NCBI GenBank assembly: GCA_021292165.1
Contig: CM037876.1
Span: forward strand, 285,360,521-285,424,520
Length of the DNA: 64,000 nt
DNA from: Shinisaurus crocodilurus
Lineage: Eukaryota > Chordata > Lepidosauria > Squamata > Shinisauridae
Reading direction: 5' to 3'
Shown: positions 22,531-34,545 of the stretch, piece after piece
Layout of the letters: each line of letters starts with the position of its first letter
Position numbering within the stretch: the stretch's first letter is position 1
Notes under the pieces: model-generated
Seen by the model: only the letters and a program-made list of their open reading frames with translations
Told to the model about the DNA's origin: nothing
The model's database searches: none
Position numbers and translations under genes: made by a program

Positions 22531-23325
22531 AGCTCGATGAAAATGTGGACCCAGTGTGCAGCTGCTGTGAAAAAGGCAAACTCCATGTTAGGCATAATTA
22601 GGAAAGGAATTGAAAATAAGACTGCCAAGCCATACTGCCCTTATACAAATCTATAGTGAGACCACACTTAGAATACTGTGTACAGTTCTGATCACCACAC
22701 CTAAAAGAGGACATTGTAGAGTTGGAAAAAGTGCAGAAAAGGGTAACTAAAATGATCAAAGGGCTGGAGCAACTCCCCTACGAGGAAATGTTACAACATC
22801 TGGGGCTGTTTAGCTTAGAAAAAAGGCGAGTAAGGGGAGACATGATAGAGGTGTACAATGCATGGTGTGGAGAAAGTGGATAGGGAGACATTTTTCTCCC
22901 TCTCTCATAATACTAGAATCCAAAGGGGTCATTCCATGAAGCTGATTGGTGGGAGATTCAGGACAGATAAAAGGAAGGACTTCTTCACACAGCACATAGT
23001 TAAACTATGGAATTCACTTCCACAAGGTGTAGTGGTGGCCACCAATTTGGACAGCTTTAAAAGGGGATTGGACAAATTCATGGAGGAGAAGGCTTTCCAT
23101 GGCTACTAGTCCTGATTGGCTATGTACTACCTCCAGTATCAGAGGCAGTATGTCTATGTACTGCAGTTGCTGGGGAACATGGGCAGGAAGGTGCTGTTGC
23201 ACTCATGTCCTGCTTGTGGGATCCCGTGGGCAGCTGGTTGGCCATTGTGTGAACAGAATGCTGGAATAGATGGACCCTTGGTCTGATCCAGCATGGCTTA
23301 TCTTATGTTCTTGTGAACCTGATCT
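22531..23325 (+). mobile_element. CR1 LINE 3' end nested in the L3-like LINE
   Basis: Starts agctcgatgaaaatgtggac, includes the CR1 RT tail (...[17 protein letters not shown], broken) and the long CR1 3' UTR with ctggttggccattgtgtgaac and ggtctgatccagcatggctt. 5'-truncated. Confidence 0.85.
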
Positions 23326-23336
23326 TTCAGGTGGAG

Positions 23337-23880
23337 TGCAACCCTTTCCAGAACAGGTTGAATCCCAATCTATGAGCCAGACTTTCTACTGACCAACAGC
23401 ATGTCTATCTTGTTTGGATTTAATTTCAGCTTGGGGGGTGGACTCGATAGCCTTGTAGGCTCCTTCCAACTCTATAGATCTATGAAATCTATGAAATCCT
23501 TGTCCAGCCCATTATCAAACCCAGAAAACATTCAAGGGTATTGATTGATATTAGATTATAAGGAACAATAGAGTTTATTGTCATCAGAAAATTGGTGGCA
23601 CTCACTCCAAAGCTCTGGATGACCTCTCCCAGCAGCTTCCTGTAGATATTAAATAACACAGAGGACAAGATAGATCCCCATGGGACATCATCATAAGCCA
23701 AAGGCCATTGTATCAAACAGTAGTCCCACAGCACCACCTTCTGGATGCAACCCAACATAAAGATCAGAACCACTGCAATACAGTGCCCCCAAGACCCTAT
23801 CCTGCCGGGTGGTCCAAAAGGAAACCATGGTCAGTGGTACAGAAAGTTGCTGAGAGGTCCAGTAGAACCAATAGGGCCAC
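23337..23880 (-). mobile_element. L3-like LINE RT (part 2)
   Basis: The minus strand encodes, with frameshifts, a DLSA..TTDHGFLLDHPAG-like block (about 23870-23810), then IQKVVLWDYC, DVPWGSILSSVLFNIYRKLL and GEVIQSFGV. These are the central reverse-transcriptase motifs, in the order expected upstream of part 1. A 61-bp CR1-type tail interrupts it at 23436. Confidence 0.75.
23436..23496 (+). mobile_element. CR1 or 5S-CR1 SINE tail fragment
   Basis: gtggactcgatagccttgta, ggctccttccaactctatag and repeated tctatgaaa end. The source (LINE or SINE) cannot be told from the tail alone. Confidence 0.7.
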
Positions 23881-25150
23881 ACATATGGGTTATGTGCCTG
23901 CACAGAACAGTCATTCGGAATATTCTAGAGCTGAGCAGAGTTTTATGTGGGAATCCCACCCCTTCTGTGCACATTCTGGGTGTGGCTCTCGCCTGCCACT
24001 CAGTTCAGGGGTCCACTGCAGCAGAGGAATAAATTAAGAGTGAGGCATCGAAACAGGGAGGAAGGTGGGTTGTGTGAGTTCACAGATGACCACTCGAAGA
24101 ATCACAGTTACTTATAGGTAAGCAACCTGTCCTCCTTTGTGGTCTTTGTAACTCATACATATCGGTGACTGAGAAGCAAGAAACTTACTGGAGGAGGGAG
24201 ATGTCACAATAGAATTGTAAAGAGGATCGCCCAGCTGCAGGCTTCACCTGTAGGAGCCCTGATGTCCAGGCAGTAATGCTTAATGAAGATTGAAGTTGAG
24301 CCCATGTTGCAGCGCTGCACAGCTGGGGAAGTGGAATGCCCCAGAGAAAAGCAGCAGATGATGCCTTGGCCCTAGTTGAGTGGCTGCAGACATGCAGAGA
24401 AGCCAGAAGATGTGCAAGCTGGTATGCGCAAGGGGTATGGTCGACACAGCCTACTTGGCAAAGCACTGTGGAGATACCAGGTGTCCTTTCCTCAGGCCTG
24501 AGTGGCACAGAAACAGAAGAGGAAGGTTCAGAACGAGGCAGTGCTTTGTAAATAGAACAAAAGAGCCCTCCGAATGTCTAACAAGTGAAGCTTGACCTCC
24601 AGTGGGGAGATAGGTTGTGGAAGGAATGTTGATAACACAATATCCTGAACCAAATGAAACTGTGACATCATCTTAGGGAGAAAGGAATTGTGAACCCCCC
24701 AGAGAGCTTTGGCTATTGGGCGGTATAGAAGTGTAATACATTTTTTTTAATTGAAAAAAGGAACAGTCTGGTCGCAAAACTACCTTATCTCTGTGGAACA
24801 TCAAATACGGCTGATTATGGCAAAGACTACAGAGCTCTCCTGCTCTGTGTGCTGAAGTAATGGCAGCGAGGAAAGCTACTTTCATAATAAGGAGTCGTAG
24901 GTCAGCTGTGGCCATCACTTTGAAGGGGACTGTTGCAGTTTGTAGTGGAAAAGGCCATGAGACACAGAGAAAGTTCCAAACATTGCCAGCCATTGAGGTG
25001 GATAAAAAGGAACTGGTCAGCAGGTGGGAGCCATGCCTAGAGTGTGTGCAGAGGAGTGGGCGGGGCTCCTGCCGAAGAATCTGCCCAGCTGTTCCAAATG
25101 ACTGTTCTGCGCAGGTGCATAACCCACATGTGTGAGTCACAGAGACCATG
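23881..25150 (-). mobile_element. DIRS-like retrotransposon remnant (tyrosine recombinase)
   Basis: An open minus-strand frame at 24673-25170 contains LRLLIMKVAFLAAITSAHRA, GELCSLC and KVVLRPDCSFF. This resembles the tyrosine-recombinase region of vertebrate DIRS elements (ITSARR-type and VVLRPD-type motifs). The ends are related inversely: acatatgggttatgtgcctg at 23881 against caggtgcataacccacatgt at about 25112. DIRS elements use a recombinase instead of an integrase and have inverted terminal repeats. The reverse transcriptase is missing, so this is an internally deleted copy. Confidence 0.65.
24690..24745 (+). mobile_element. L3-like LINE tail inside the DIRS remnant
   Basis: ccccagagagctttggctat followed by tgggcggtatagaagtgtaa; the LINE's 3' end, inserted in the DIRS sequence and ending its reading frame. 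Confidence 0.7.
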
Positions 25151-26250
25151 AAGAAGAAAGGTGAAATCAAACATGTAACAGGAAAAGAGCAGTCACAACC
25201 GTTTCAGTAAAACGTAGATAATGTTTTAGCCTTACTGGCTACATTAGACCTAAATACTCAAGGGGGGGGGGGGAAGACATATAAGTGCTCCAAGGACATT
25301 CTTTGGCACCTTATTGTTCCTTGGAAAATTACAAGCAAGAGCAAATGGAACAGAGGGCATTGTGCAAACATCATTTGCACAATGCAAATTCCTTATTCAG
25401 CTGCACAGTATATTATATAAATATGGGAATCAACTGCTTAGTTTTGTGCAAACCGGTGATTTGCTGCCAAGTCCTTTTGCTATGAACATCAGATACACAC
25501 ACACACGGAACTGTGCTTAACAATTCTCTGCTGCTTTTCACCTTTAGTATCTTTCATATAAGGATTAAATAATGGGCTATGGGGAAGTGCAGCACTAGCA
25601 TACCATGAATCCATGGCCCAGTTGCATGTTATCCTGGCGTGGTAACATTGCTCTCATAAGAACTAGTGACCTAATTTCAACATTGGCCATATGTAACCTC
25701 CACAGGGGTAAGTTTCCTTTTACTCATCCAGCATCACTTTAAAATGGGGCCTTACAGAATGGTACAAGCTTTTGTATGAGGAACCTTAGAAGTAAAACCC
25801 TGATCAGGAACAAGGAGTGATAGAACATGGGATACAGAGCAGATCTGAATCACCTCCTTTCAGAAATCACACATAAAATATCCCTGTTGGTTTCTGGATG
25901 CATCCTGATCTAGTCTCTAATAAAAATCCTCAAAGATAGAAATCTTCACTTGACAACTTGTACTGTTGTGCAGCCATTCTTACCTTGGGGAAGATCCCCC
26001 CCAGAAACTCAGCCTAAATCTCAACCGGATTCATTTGTTATTTGTTTGTAGGTGCTAAGTGTATGCTCCTTCATAAGGTCAGCCTTTCAGATATATTAAA
26101 ACCATTATCATGTTTCCCCTTAAAATTATTTCCTCTAAGCTAAAGAGTGTGTATTTAGTGTTTGCTTGCACCCTAACCTCTATGTGAAGAAAGCTTCCTA
26201 TACTGTGTCTCATTTTTGTATGCTGCAGTGTTTCACAATGGGAGAGATAA

Positions 26251-26280
26251 GCACTATATATATATATATATATATATATG
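26251..26280. repeat. (TA)n microsatellite
   Basis: About 15 TA units. Confidence 0.95.
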
Positions 26281-26548
26281 AAACAGTTAAAGCGGTGGTT
26301 TTGAACACTAACTTTGCCTTTAAACAGGTGTTGAGAGAGTTGGTGTTGGATGATTCCCAGTCTAGCTGGCTCGCCTTGGAAAAATAACAATGACCAAACA
26401 CAGCAGTAGTTTTCATTTGGCTTTGGTCTGTACTTTAGGAATGTAGTATTGTTAAGCACCCCTTCTTATCACACAAACTTATCTTGAGAGAAAAGGAGAA
26501 CTCAGAGAAAGCATGCGATTTCACTGCAGAAAAATCTACTAGAAAGAA

Positions 26549-26577
26549 CATCATCATCATCATCATCATCATCATCA
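26549..26577. repeat. (CAT)n microsatellite
   Basis: About nine CAT units. Confidence 0.95.
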
Positions 26578-27228
26578 ATTAAAGGATAGTGAAAGGGTTT
26601 ACAAGAAATTTCTTACCAAATACTAGGCTCCAAATAATTTTGGAAACATCACCATTCTACAGAGTTCAGATATCGAGCAGCCAATTGTGGTTGACCATAT
26701 TTAAGAAAGAATATTCAAAGCCGTTACTTTTAGGTTGTTTTTTTAAAAAACGGGTTCATTATTCACAAGCATTTTTATCTGTCAGTAGATGGGTTCATTT
26801 GGTCACAGAGCTTGTTATTCAAGGCAGTGGTTGTGCATCTAACTAAGTGCCCCTGAGGGATATCTTTGAATGTGTTTGGCCAAATTTAAATTTCTGCATA
26901 CATTTGAGACTCTATCCCTTCCCCCACCCGCCACCTCTGATATTGGTGCCTTCCCTACTTTTTCATTTCTTTCTAGTTAGAAAATTCTCTGAGCCAATTC
27001 ATACTTTATGTAGTGAGCTTATTTGCCAAGTGAAACCAGTTTGCAGTGCTAAACACCACAACATGTGAAAGAAAGGGGTGTGCCTCCAAAAATTCAAGGA
27101 TATGACTGAGATTACACCAGTGTCTGGGATGGCCATGTGTCCTACTTTACAGAGGACAGTCCTCTATTTGAAGGCATCCGCTATTTGAAGGGCTGTCCAG
27201 TCTAAGAGGGGTTTCAAGATTTAGTGAA

Positions 27229-27480
27229 TTTCTACACAAGGCATTTATGCGCTTGTGATTCCTCGCTCATGGTAGTTTGTGGGAGCTTTACATGATGTAA
27301 TCCTCCAGGGCCTCTCCCATTCTTTGCAAACATTATAGTGGTTGTTTTTTTTCCTAACGAGGAAAGTCTGGTATTTCCTTGAATGGAGGCATGAAAACCT
27401 GGTGTATTTGTGCAATTCTGCTATACCACAGTGCCACCTAGTGGTTGTGTAATGGAACATATAGAAAGGCAGCGAAAGAA
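27229..27480 (+). mobile_element. Harbinger-like MITE fragment
   Basis: tttctacacaaggcatttat, then gtgccacctagtggttgtgt; aligns to the left two-thirds of the element at 58572 and lacks the right end. Confidence 0.65.
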
Positions 27481-28762
27481 ACCCCCAGAAAAAAAACATG
27501 GGTAAAGGAGCCAATCTTAATCCCACAAAGAAATTGCTCATCAACAGTTAGCAGCACCTGGACAGCAGACTGAGCAAGCACACAGGTTACCTGGTCAAAG
27601 TCTTTCCCACTATGGTGAGATGTATTGTTTCTATTCAAACGATACTAATTATTTCTCAATGTGCATCTATACATATGAATAACCATATGAAATTTTCATG
27701 CAAATCTGTGCCTTCTTTTGTTCTCTTTTTGATGATGCTCTTTTACGGCAATGCATCAGTGGCCACCTAACTCCAAGCACTGATGAACTTAGGAAGCTGC
27801 TTTGCACTTAGACCACTGATCCATCTATCTAATAACTGCCTCCATCTATCTAATAACTCCCAAATGCGGCAACTTCAAACATTTATTTTTAATATAAAAC
27901 TTGAAAAACACTAGTGCGCCAGGTTCTCCTTCCTGTTCCTGAACCTTCCGTTGATCAGCTTTTCTGCAGACAGGAAGAGAAGAAAAGAGTTGATTTCAGG
28001 CCCCACCCAATCATCTTCCTATGTTAAACCCTGTTGATGCCAGTTTTCATCCTATATTAAACAATGCTTGCACACAGATTGGGGACCACCAACTACTACC
28101 CCATTCAAAACTCAATACTCATGACCAATTTAAATAGAACAACACAGGCCACCCAAATCAAGAGAAAAAACTAACTAGCAAGGAGTGTAATGACACTGCA
28201 AATCTCAGCACTTTCCAAATTCACAGTGGAAACTCTCATGACTCCCAACCATTTCACCCCAGCCACAATAATACATTAAAATTAACAAAACAATCCCAAA
28301 AGGATGCTAGATGTAGGCATGCATACAAAGGCCAGAACTTACTACTTGGAAGAAAAACAAACTCAGAAACAGCAGATGACTTCTTGATAGAATTTCCAGG
28401 AAGGTGTAACTTAGTGGGACAAGCTAGAGAGCTATAGTCCTGTAAGTAGGGCCATATGATGGCTGTCAGTTACCAATGCAGAAAAAAAAAATGGAGGGAT
28501 GGGAAGGGAAAGCAGGCCTTGAAGGTAGAGCTCTATTCCACTTAAGGCCGTCAATTTACAACCACCACAGGTTCTGACAGCAAATGATTGCAGAAAAAGA
28601 AGGCCGCTACGTAGGATGCCACAGCAGACCTGCCACATTTTTGGGGGCTACTTTTTAATGGGAAAGTCCATTCATGCGAACAGGATAAAAGTAGTAGGTT
28701 ATCAATGCACATTGCAATCACATTATAATCATAAATGTCTAGTGTCACATTTTAGTGATTAA

Positions 28763-29158
28763 AGGCGCAATTCTATGGCTTCCTGACTTTGTCGGGGTGG
28801 GGGCATCGAATAGGCCGGAGTACCCGCTCCAACCTTGGAAATGCCTTCTGAGGTCGCAGCAGGGACGCCACCCATGAAGCGCCCTCCTCCCCATCTTTGC
28901 AGGCGGCATGGTTCTTTCTGCGCCGGCTGGGCTCTGAAGGCGGAAGACCATCTTTTGAGCTGGCACCGGGGGGGGGGGCATTCCCAGGGGCGGGGAGGGG
29001 AGGAGCGAGGCATTGCCATCCTCTGCAGAATCAGCCATCTAAATGTTTTGGAAGGCGAGGGGACTGCGGAGGCAATCCTAGCCGCTGCGCTCCTCCCACC
29101 GGATACCCATTATCCTCTGAATTCCAAAGGTTATGGACACCCACATTGGATGGGGCTG
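28763..29158 (+). mobile_element. GGCGCAATCC-family element
   Basis: Begins after TTAA (28759-28762) with aggcgcaattctatggctt and ends in an attccaaaggttatggacac block matching the right part of 45235. GC-rich middle with a G9 run; no transposase. Confidence 0.6.
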
Positions 29159-29689
29159 CTCATATAGAATTGGTAAACAGGTGATTATCACTCCCATTAA
29201 CAGAAAACACAGGTGGTAAGTGCCCGCAGAAATGGAGCCAAAATGGGGCCACTGAGAAACAAGAGGGAAGTATCAGCATGCTTGGGGGAACCCCAAGGTT
29301 TGAAGAAGTACATTAAAAATAAAAATAATAAAACAACACCTAAAGGAGGAACACCCCAAAACAGCCCAACGGAGCATATTCAGTAGCCAGGGAATCTTGA
29401 CTGTCCATGTCATCAATCCGTCCAGTTCATACATACATACATACATATAGTGTATGTTGCAAAATGTTGCAAGAAGCAAGGAGTTAAGTATGATCTTTTA
29501 AAATAAAGAATGTGTTCTATGGCGGCTTTTATTATATTTTATAGGATTTTATAGTAAAATGAGCTACTTTCTCTTTTTCACTGAACATTAGAGATTAAAC
29601 AGGCAGGTGAGGGCAAAACTAAAAGAACTTTAAAGAGGGCTAATTTGTGGAAGATCTCTAGGCCTAATCATGGGAAGGCTGTTGACTTT

Positions 29690-29790
29690 ATGCCCTGTTT
29701 GTAAGGTGCTCAGAGGCATCCGGCAGGCCACTGCAGATACAGAATGCTGCATTAGATGGGCCCTTGGTTTGATCCAGCATGGCTAGTTCC
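29690..29790 (+). mobile_element. CR1 3' UTR fragment
   Basis: cagaatgctgcattagatgg and ggtttgatccagcatggcta match the CR1 3' UTR at 23265. Confidence 0.7.
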
Positions 29791-30308
29791 ACATGTGTTG
29801 CTATCGTTCCTAGGAAGCTTAAATCATTAGCAGAAAGAAAGAAAGCCAGCTAGTAGATTTCTCCAAATGGTGATCATTTTACATTCCCACTAATGCGTGA
29901 ACTCCTTGACGGTACATTTGAACTGAGTCATTAAAGCTTTTGTTCCAAGCCTTTTGGAAGGTCAACAAAATACTGAATGCAGTTGAGAGCACTTTCATGC
30001 TGTTTCCACTGCTCTTAAAATGCTACATCTGTCCTCAGCCTTATAGTGTAACATTCATTCATTTCTTGAAGGTTACATCTCTCTGCACATACCCATTATT
30101 CAGAGCACTGGAATTCTGTGTTTAAACCTTCAAATCGTGAAACTTGTATGAAAGGAATAAATCATGCAAGCAAAGCAAAGAATATCAGTTGTAGCATTTC
30201 ACAGGAGCAGGAAAAACGTCACTGCTTGTTGGAAAATGCCATGCCAAGGAATGTTGAAAAAACAAAAGAATTATGATGATACCCAGGATACTGTCCTTAA
30301 AAGTAATA

Positions 30309-30560
30309 CAAGCAGTCCCCGAGTTAAGAACGTCCGACTTACAGACAACCCATACTTAAGAACGGACTTCTGGGTTCCCCGGCGCTACATCGTTTACGTA
30401 GGGTACATAGCGTAGTATACTACGCAATTTGAGTAATTTACGCAATTTGCGTAAATGCCTATTTTAACGTATAAAACGCTATGCTGTTCTGACTTACATA
30501 CAAATTCGACTTAAAGACATTCTTAAGAATGGAACTCGTTCATAACCTGGGGACGGCCTG
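30309..30560. mobile_element. TA-flanked MITE (pogo/Tigger-like ends)
   Basis: 252 bp. The 24-bp ends CAAGCAGTCCCCGAGTTA... and ...TAACCTGGGGACGGCCTG are inverted and flanked by TA on both sides. TA duplication plus these ends fits the Tc1/mariner-pogo superfamily. Confidence 0.75.
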
Positions 30561-31037
30561 TACTGCATGGAAATGACATCTGTAAACAAAATTGACTGAC
30601 AGTGCATCAGTGTGTTAAAATAAACTGCCCATATGAATACTGGATATGTCTATCAATGGCTAATAGCAATGACAAGTGGGAACTGCAACAAAATGTTGCA
30701 GTGGGGAGTGCAGGGAGCCATGCCTTCTTTCAGAATACTCCTTTCCATTCCCTCACTCCCCAGCTTTTTGTCCCCAAAAAGTCAGTGAGCATTTTGTGGG
30801 CACCGACCATGATCAATCCTCATTGGTTGTTTTGGGGTCCTTCCCCTTAAGTTTTTTTCCTAGCGGTATTTTGTAATACTGCAAGCCTTGAGGTTCCCCC
30901 CAAGTCTTTTTGGCATGGATGGCGTCATCTTGGCTACATATGGATCCACACTCGGAGAATGAGTTCGCTATTTGTGTATAGGATAGCTAAACTGTAGCTA
31001 TCTATCCCCGTTCAGAATATGAGGCAAGTGAAGGGAG

Positions 31038-31198
31038 GGCCTTATAGTGCTGGAGAAGCTTGTTTGAGCATAGAAAGCTAAGCAGGGTCAAGCCTGGTTA
31101 TTACTTGGATGGGAGACCCCTCCTCTAGTTTCCTGCATTGAGCAGGGGGTTGGACTCGAGAGCCTTGTAGGCTCCTTCCAACGTTATGATCTATGAAA
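31038..31198 (+). mobile_element. 5S-CR1 SINE (copy 1)
   Basis: gaaagctaagcagggtcaag and ttacttggatgggagacc correspond to the internal promoter of 5S rRNA (box A and box C). This is followed directly by the CR1 3' tail (gcattgagcagggggttgga, ctccttccaac). Confidence 0.85.
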
Positions 31199-31608
31199 TT
31201 TAAGAGGAAGGGGGAAGATGTCAATTTCTGACTGTTACTGGGGGAGGGGCAGCTGAAAAGTCAGAGGAAGAAGAGAACAAGAGAACGTGAATAGACAATA
31301 CATATGAAAGTATAGGAAGAATGAACACAGGAAACAGAATTATAGGTAGAAAAGAACTTTTTATGATAGGAACTGGCTATTATCCAACTAGTTGCAGACA
31401 ACTGACACAGAAACACTGCTGCCAAGTAAACAACAGCGGTTGAAAAGTTGGGTAATTTCGGGTGCAGACTGGAGTTAAACCGTTTCCCCATACTCACTGC
31501 TGGAATAAGAGAAAGGGGATGGTGGCTGGGGAAGAGGTTTCGCAGGCCAGAAGGGGACACACACACCCCTAGGCTGTATGCAGTCTGCAGGCCAGAGGTT
31601 CCTCATGC

Positions 31609-31922
31609 CTGAATTAGGCAGAGCGGGCCTTCTTTGTGGTGGTGCCTATCTCTGGAATACCCTCATCACTGAAGCTTGACTGGTAACTAATGCTGCTATA
31701 ATTTCGGTGCCAGGTTAACAATTACTTATTTTCCCAGGCTTTTAAAGTGTTATGTTGGTTTGAGCTTGGTTTGCTCTGCTTTCTACGCCTCTGTTCTTTT
31801 TTTTATTCTGATGTTGTTCTATGTTTTGACTGTATTATATCTGTAGCATATTTTGGTTCTTATGGTTGTTGTTTTTTACTGCCCTGGTATCTTAGGATGA
31901 TGGGCGGCTTTAAAATACTTTT
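31609..31922 (+). mobile_element. L3-like LINE 3' end
   Basis: gcagagcgggccttctttgt, gtgccaggttaac, then a T-rich UTR and gatgggcggctttaaaatac; aligns with 52500-52846. Confidence 0.6.
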
Positions 31923-31923
31923 A

Positions 31924-32056
31924 GGGCACAATCCTATGCATGTTTAGACAGAAAAAAAGTCCTACAACTCCCAGCATTCCCCTGGCAGTAATGCTGGCTG
32001 GGGAATGCTGGGAGTTGTAGCACATTTTTCTGTCTAGCCATGCATAGGATTGTCCT
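31924..32056. mobile_element. Palindromic CAATCC-type MITE
   Basis: gggcacaatcctatgcatgt inverted as tgcataggattgtcctc, with inner arms ctacaactcccagcatt / aatgctgggagttgtag. Confidence 0.75.
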
Positions 32057-32060
32057 CTGA

Positions 32061-32150
32061 GGCTGCAGTCCTATACCTATTTACTTGAGAGTAAGCTCCA
32101 TTGAGTTCAATAGGACTTACTTCTGAGTAGTTACGTATAGGATTGTGCTG
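32061..32150. mobile_element. Second CAATCC-type MITE, TTAA on the right
   Basis: ggctgcagtcctatacctat ... cgtataggattgtgctg, with a central attgagttcaat palindrome; followed by TTAA (32151-32154). Abuts the previous MITE. Confidence 0.65.
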
Positions 32151-32590
32151 TTAATAAATAAAATAAATATAACACTTCCATGAATCTGCTCAAACAAAGC
32201 TGCATAGGCCAGTAAACTTAAGCAAACCAGTTTACCAAACTAATTGATAAATCTATCATTGAAGCATGGGAATATCTTTTTTTGAAAGGTTCTCCACAGT
32301 AATTTTGTTTCCCCTTCCCTGCACATTTTCTGTCTCCGTGATATCCTTTTTGAGACGAGGTGGCCAAAATTGTACACATTATTCCACAGTGTTGATTTTG
32401 GCCAGCCTCCACAGTCCGAGCAGCTCATTGGGCACAGCTTGAGCTGTTCTCAGACTGCTCACCCCTCCTTGCCTGTGTGACTGTCATGCCTTCAGATCAT
32501 CAGCTCTGAAGTTTACTCAAACTGTAAGCTTGATCACATACCATATTATTTGCATTCTGTAAGCACCTGATACACTCTTGCCACTAAATA

Positions 32591-32651
32591 CAGTAATACC
32601 TTGGATTGCAAGTAACTTGGTTTGAGAGCGTTTTGCAAGACAAGCAAATTT

Positions 32652-32709
<58 letters not shown>

Positions 32710-32871
32710 CTTGATATACATGCGACGTCTTGCAATACAAGTACTGTAGTACGGCTTAAATTAAAAGTCTCTGTACACATTTTTTGGTGGGATTTCGTTT
32801 TGATATAAGAGTGTTTTGGATTACAAGCACGTTTCTGGAACGAATTATGCTCTCAATCCAAGGCATGACTA
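32591..32871. mobile_element. TA-flanked MITE (copy 1) with expanded AT centre
   Basis: Ends CAGTAATACCTTGGATTGCA / TCAATCCAAGGCATGACTA, with TA at both borders. The centre has grown into an (AT)n tract at 32652-32709. A second copy is at 50238. Confidence 0.75.
32652..32709. repeat. (AT)n microsatellite
   Basis: About 58 bp of AT/TA, in the middle of a MITE. Confidence 0.95.
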
Positions 32872-33390
32872 TATAAAAATGATAGTAGTATTGGCCTTTG
32901 ATCCTCAGAAGTTGCCAGTAATTTTCTCCTAGACCTAAGGCAATGGAAATTTTGAAGAGTTTTATTGGATGGGAAGGGTGAATTTCCCATTGACATCTGT
33001 GATCCACCATCTTTGCCATTTGCCTCACGGGAAGTCCTGATGTGGGCTCTGAAAAAAAGAAAACTACCCATCCTTGTTTGGCCAAGACATTGTGATCTTT
33101 GGCCTCCTGGAAACCAGGCAGCTTATCCAGGAGAAAAGAAATTACTTTTCAAATTTCTTCAATTTTTGGGTCTGTTCCTCAGCCAGATGTGCTCCTAGCG
33201 AAATCCCCATAAAGCTAAAGTAATTCTTTTCTAAGCAGTGTGGCTTTGGGGCTTCTTTATAAGCAAAAAAAGGTTGTGGTGGTTGAAAGACAGTACTGGA
33301 GAAACTTCCTTGAGAATTATTGACTTGAAGGATGTAACAGCTGTGTCCTCATTACCATTAAATACACCAAAACTATGCAATGTTCTTTTC

Positions 33391-33531
33391 ATAGATTTCA
33401 TAGATAGAGTTGGAAGGAGCCTACAAGACCTATCGAGTCCAACCCCCTGCTCAATGCAGGAAACTAGAGGAGGGGTCTCCCATCCAAGTAATAACCAGGC
33501 CTGACCCTGCTTAGCTTTCCACGCTCAGATA
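33391..33531 (-). mobile_element. 5S-CR1 SINE (copy 2)
   Basis: Reversed: tagagttggaaggagcctac, ccccctgctcaatgcagga, then ggtctcccatccaagtaata and ctgcttagctttcc. The same junction between 5S box C and CR1 tail as copy 1. Confidence 0.85.
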
Positions 33532-33664
33532 ATGTACACATTACAAAGCCCTCCTCTTTTCTCTTTTGGCTTGTTTCAAGTGGTATTGTCAAGTGGAAAT
33601 GCCTTTAATCCCAGCTCAAATAATAACTCGTTTAAGCTTTGATTCACATTTATTCATTTAAAAA

Positions 33665-33911
33665 GAGCCAGTGTGGCGTAGTGGTGAGAGTGTTGGACTG
33701 GGACTCGGGAGATCCAGGTTCTAGTCCCCGCTTGGCCATGAAACTCACTGGGTGACTTGGGGCCAGTCGCTGACTCTCAGCCTAACCTACCTCACAGGGT
33801 TGTTGTGAGGATAAAATGGAGAGGAGGGGGATTATTCTGTAAGCCGCCTTGGGTTCCTTGCAGGAAAAAAGGCGGGGTATAAATATAATAAATAAATAAA
33901 TAAATAAATAA
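33665..33911 (+). mobile_element. Sauria-type SINE, nearly full length
   Basis: tRNA-like head with A box (gtggcgtagtggt, 33672-33684) and B box (ggttctagtcc, 33717-33727). A central core (cctaacctacctcacagggt) is followed by the tail aggcggggtataaatataat and (AATA)n. This squamate SINE family is mobilised by Bov-B LINEs (literature knowledge). Confidence 0.88.
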
Positions 33912-34494
33912 AATACTTTTTAAAAAAACATCACAATTAAACAAAAAGTATATGGAATGATCCCAACTTCATGTGATGCTCATTTGCATGTAGCTTGTCT
34001 CCAGCGTTCTTTGTTTGTTTGACAAAATACATTCACAGAGGCGACAAAGTAAAGCGGAAAATGGGTGTGAGTGGGGAAGAGGTTTTTTTCCACTCTTTCC
34101 AGAAAAGCAGCCATGTCAGCCTTTTGCTGTGAGAGCACAAATAGCATGTTGCACCTTACAAAACAACTGGTGTATCTGGCATGAGCTTCAGTAGGCAATA
34201 GTCTGCTTCATCAGGTCCATGAAATAAATTTAAGTATTGCCTTCTCAGTTTATGTACATATGAATCGGGTCGGTTTTCCACACTTCCATTTATCTGCTAA
34301 ATCATGAATAGCCTAACAGCCTCTCCTCCATTGCAAAGCTGCCCATCCACTGGGGGAAAGCATGTTTAATCCTTTCTGTGCCAGCTGCTTTGCCCCGTAA
34401 CACTGACCTCCCCTCTGGTGCTACTGCTTTTATCTGTCAGTGTTCAGGACCTTTTGTTTATCTGACAAACATGGATCTATAACATTGCTGTGGG

Positions 34495-34545
34495 GTGTGT
34501 GTGTATGTGTGTGTGTGTGTGTGTGTGTACGCGCCTGTGTGTGTG
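34495..34545. repeat. (GT)n microsatellite
   Basis: Interrupted GT run near 34496-34543. Confidence 0.9.

Noticed and set aside
24673..25170. 165-codon ORF as a host gene
   Set aside because: It resembles a DIRS tyrosine recombinase, runs into a LINE tail, and has DIRS-like inverted ends around it.
26079..26459. 126-codon minus-strand ORF ending FSLEEIILRGNMIMVLIYLKG
   Set aside because: The last residues faintly recall the CR1 RT tail, but the rest includes an AT microsatellite; too short and weak to annotate.
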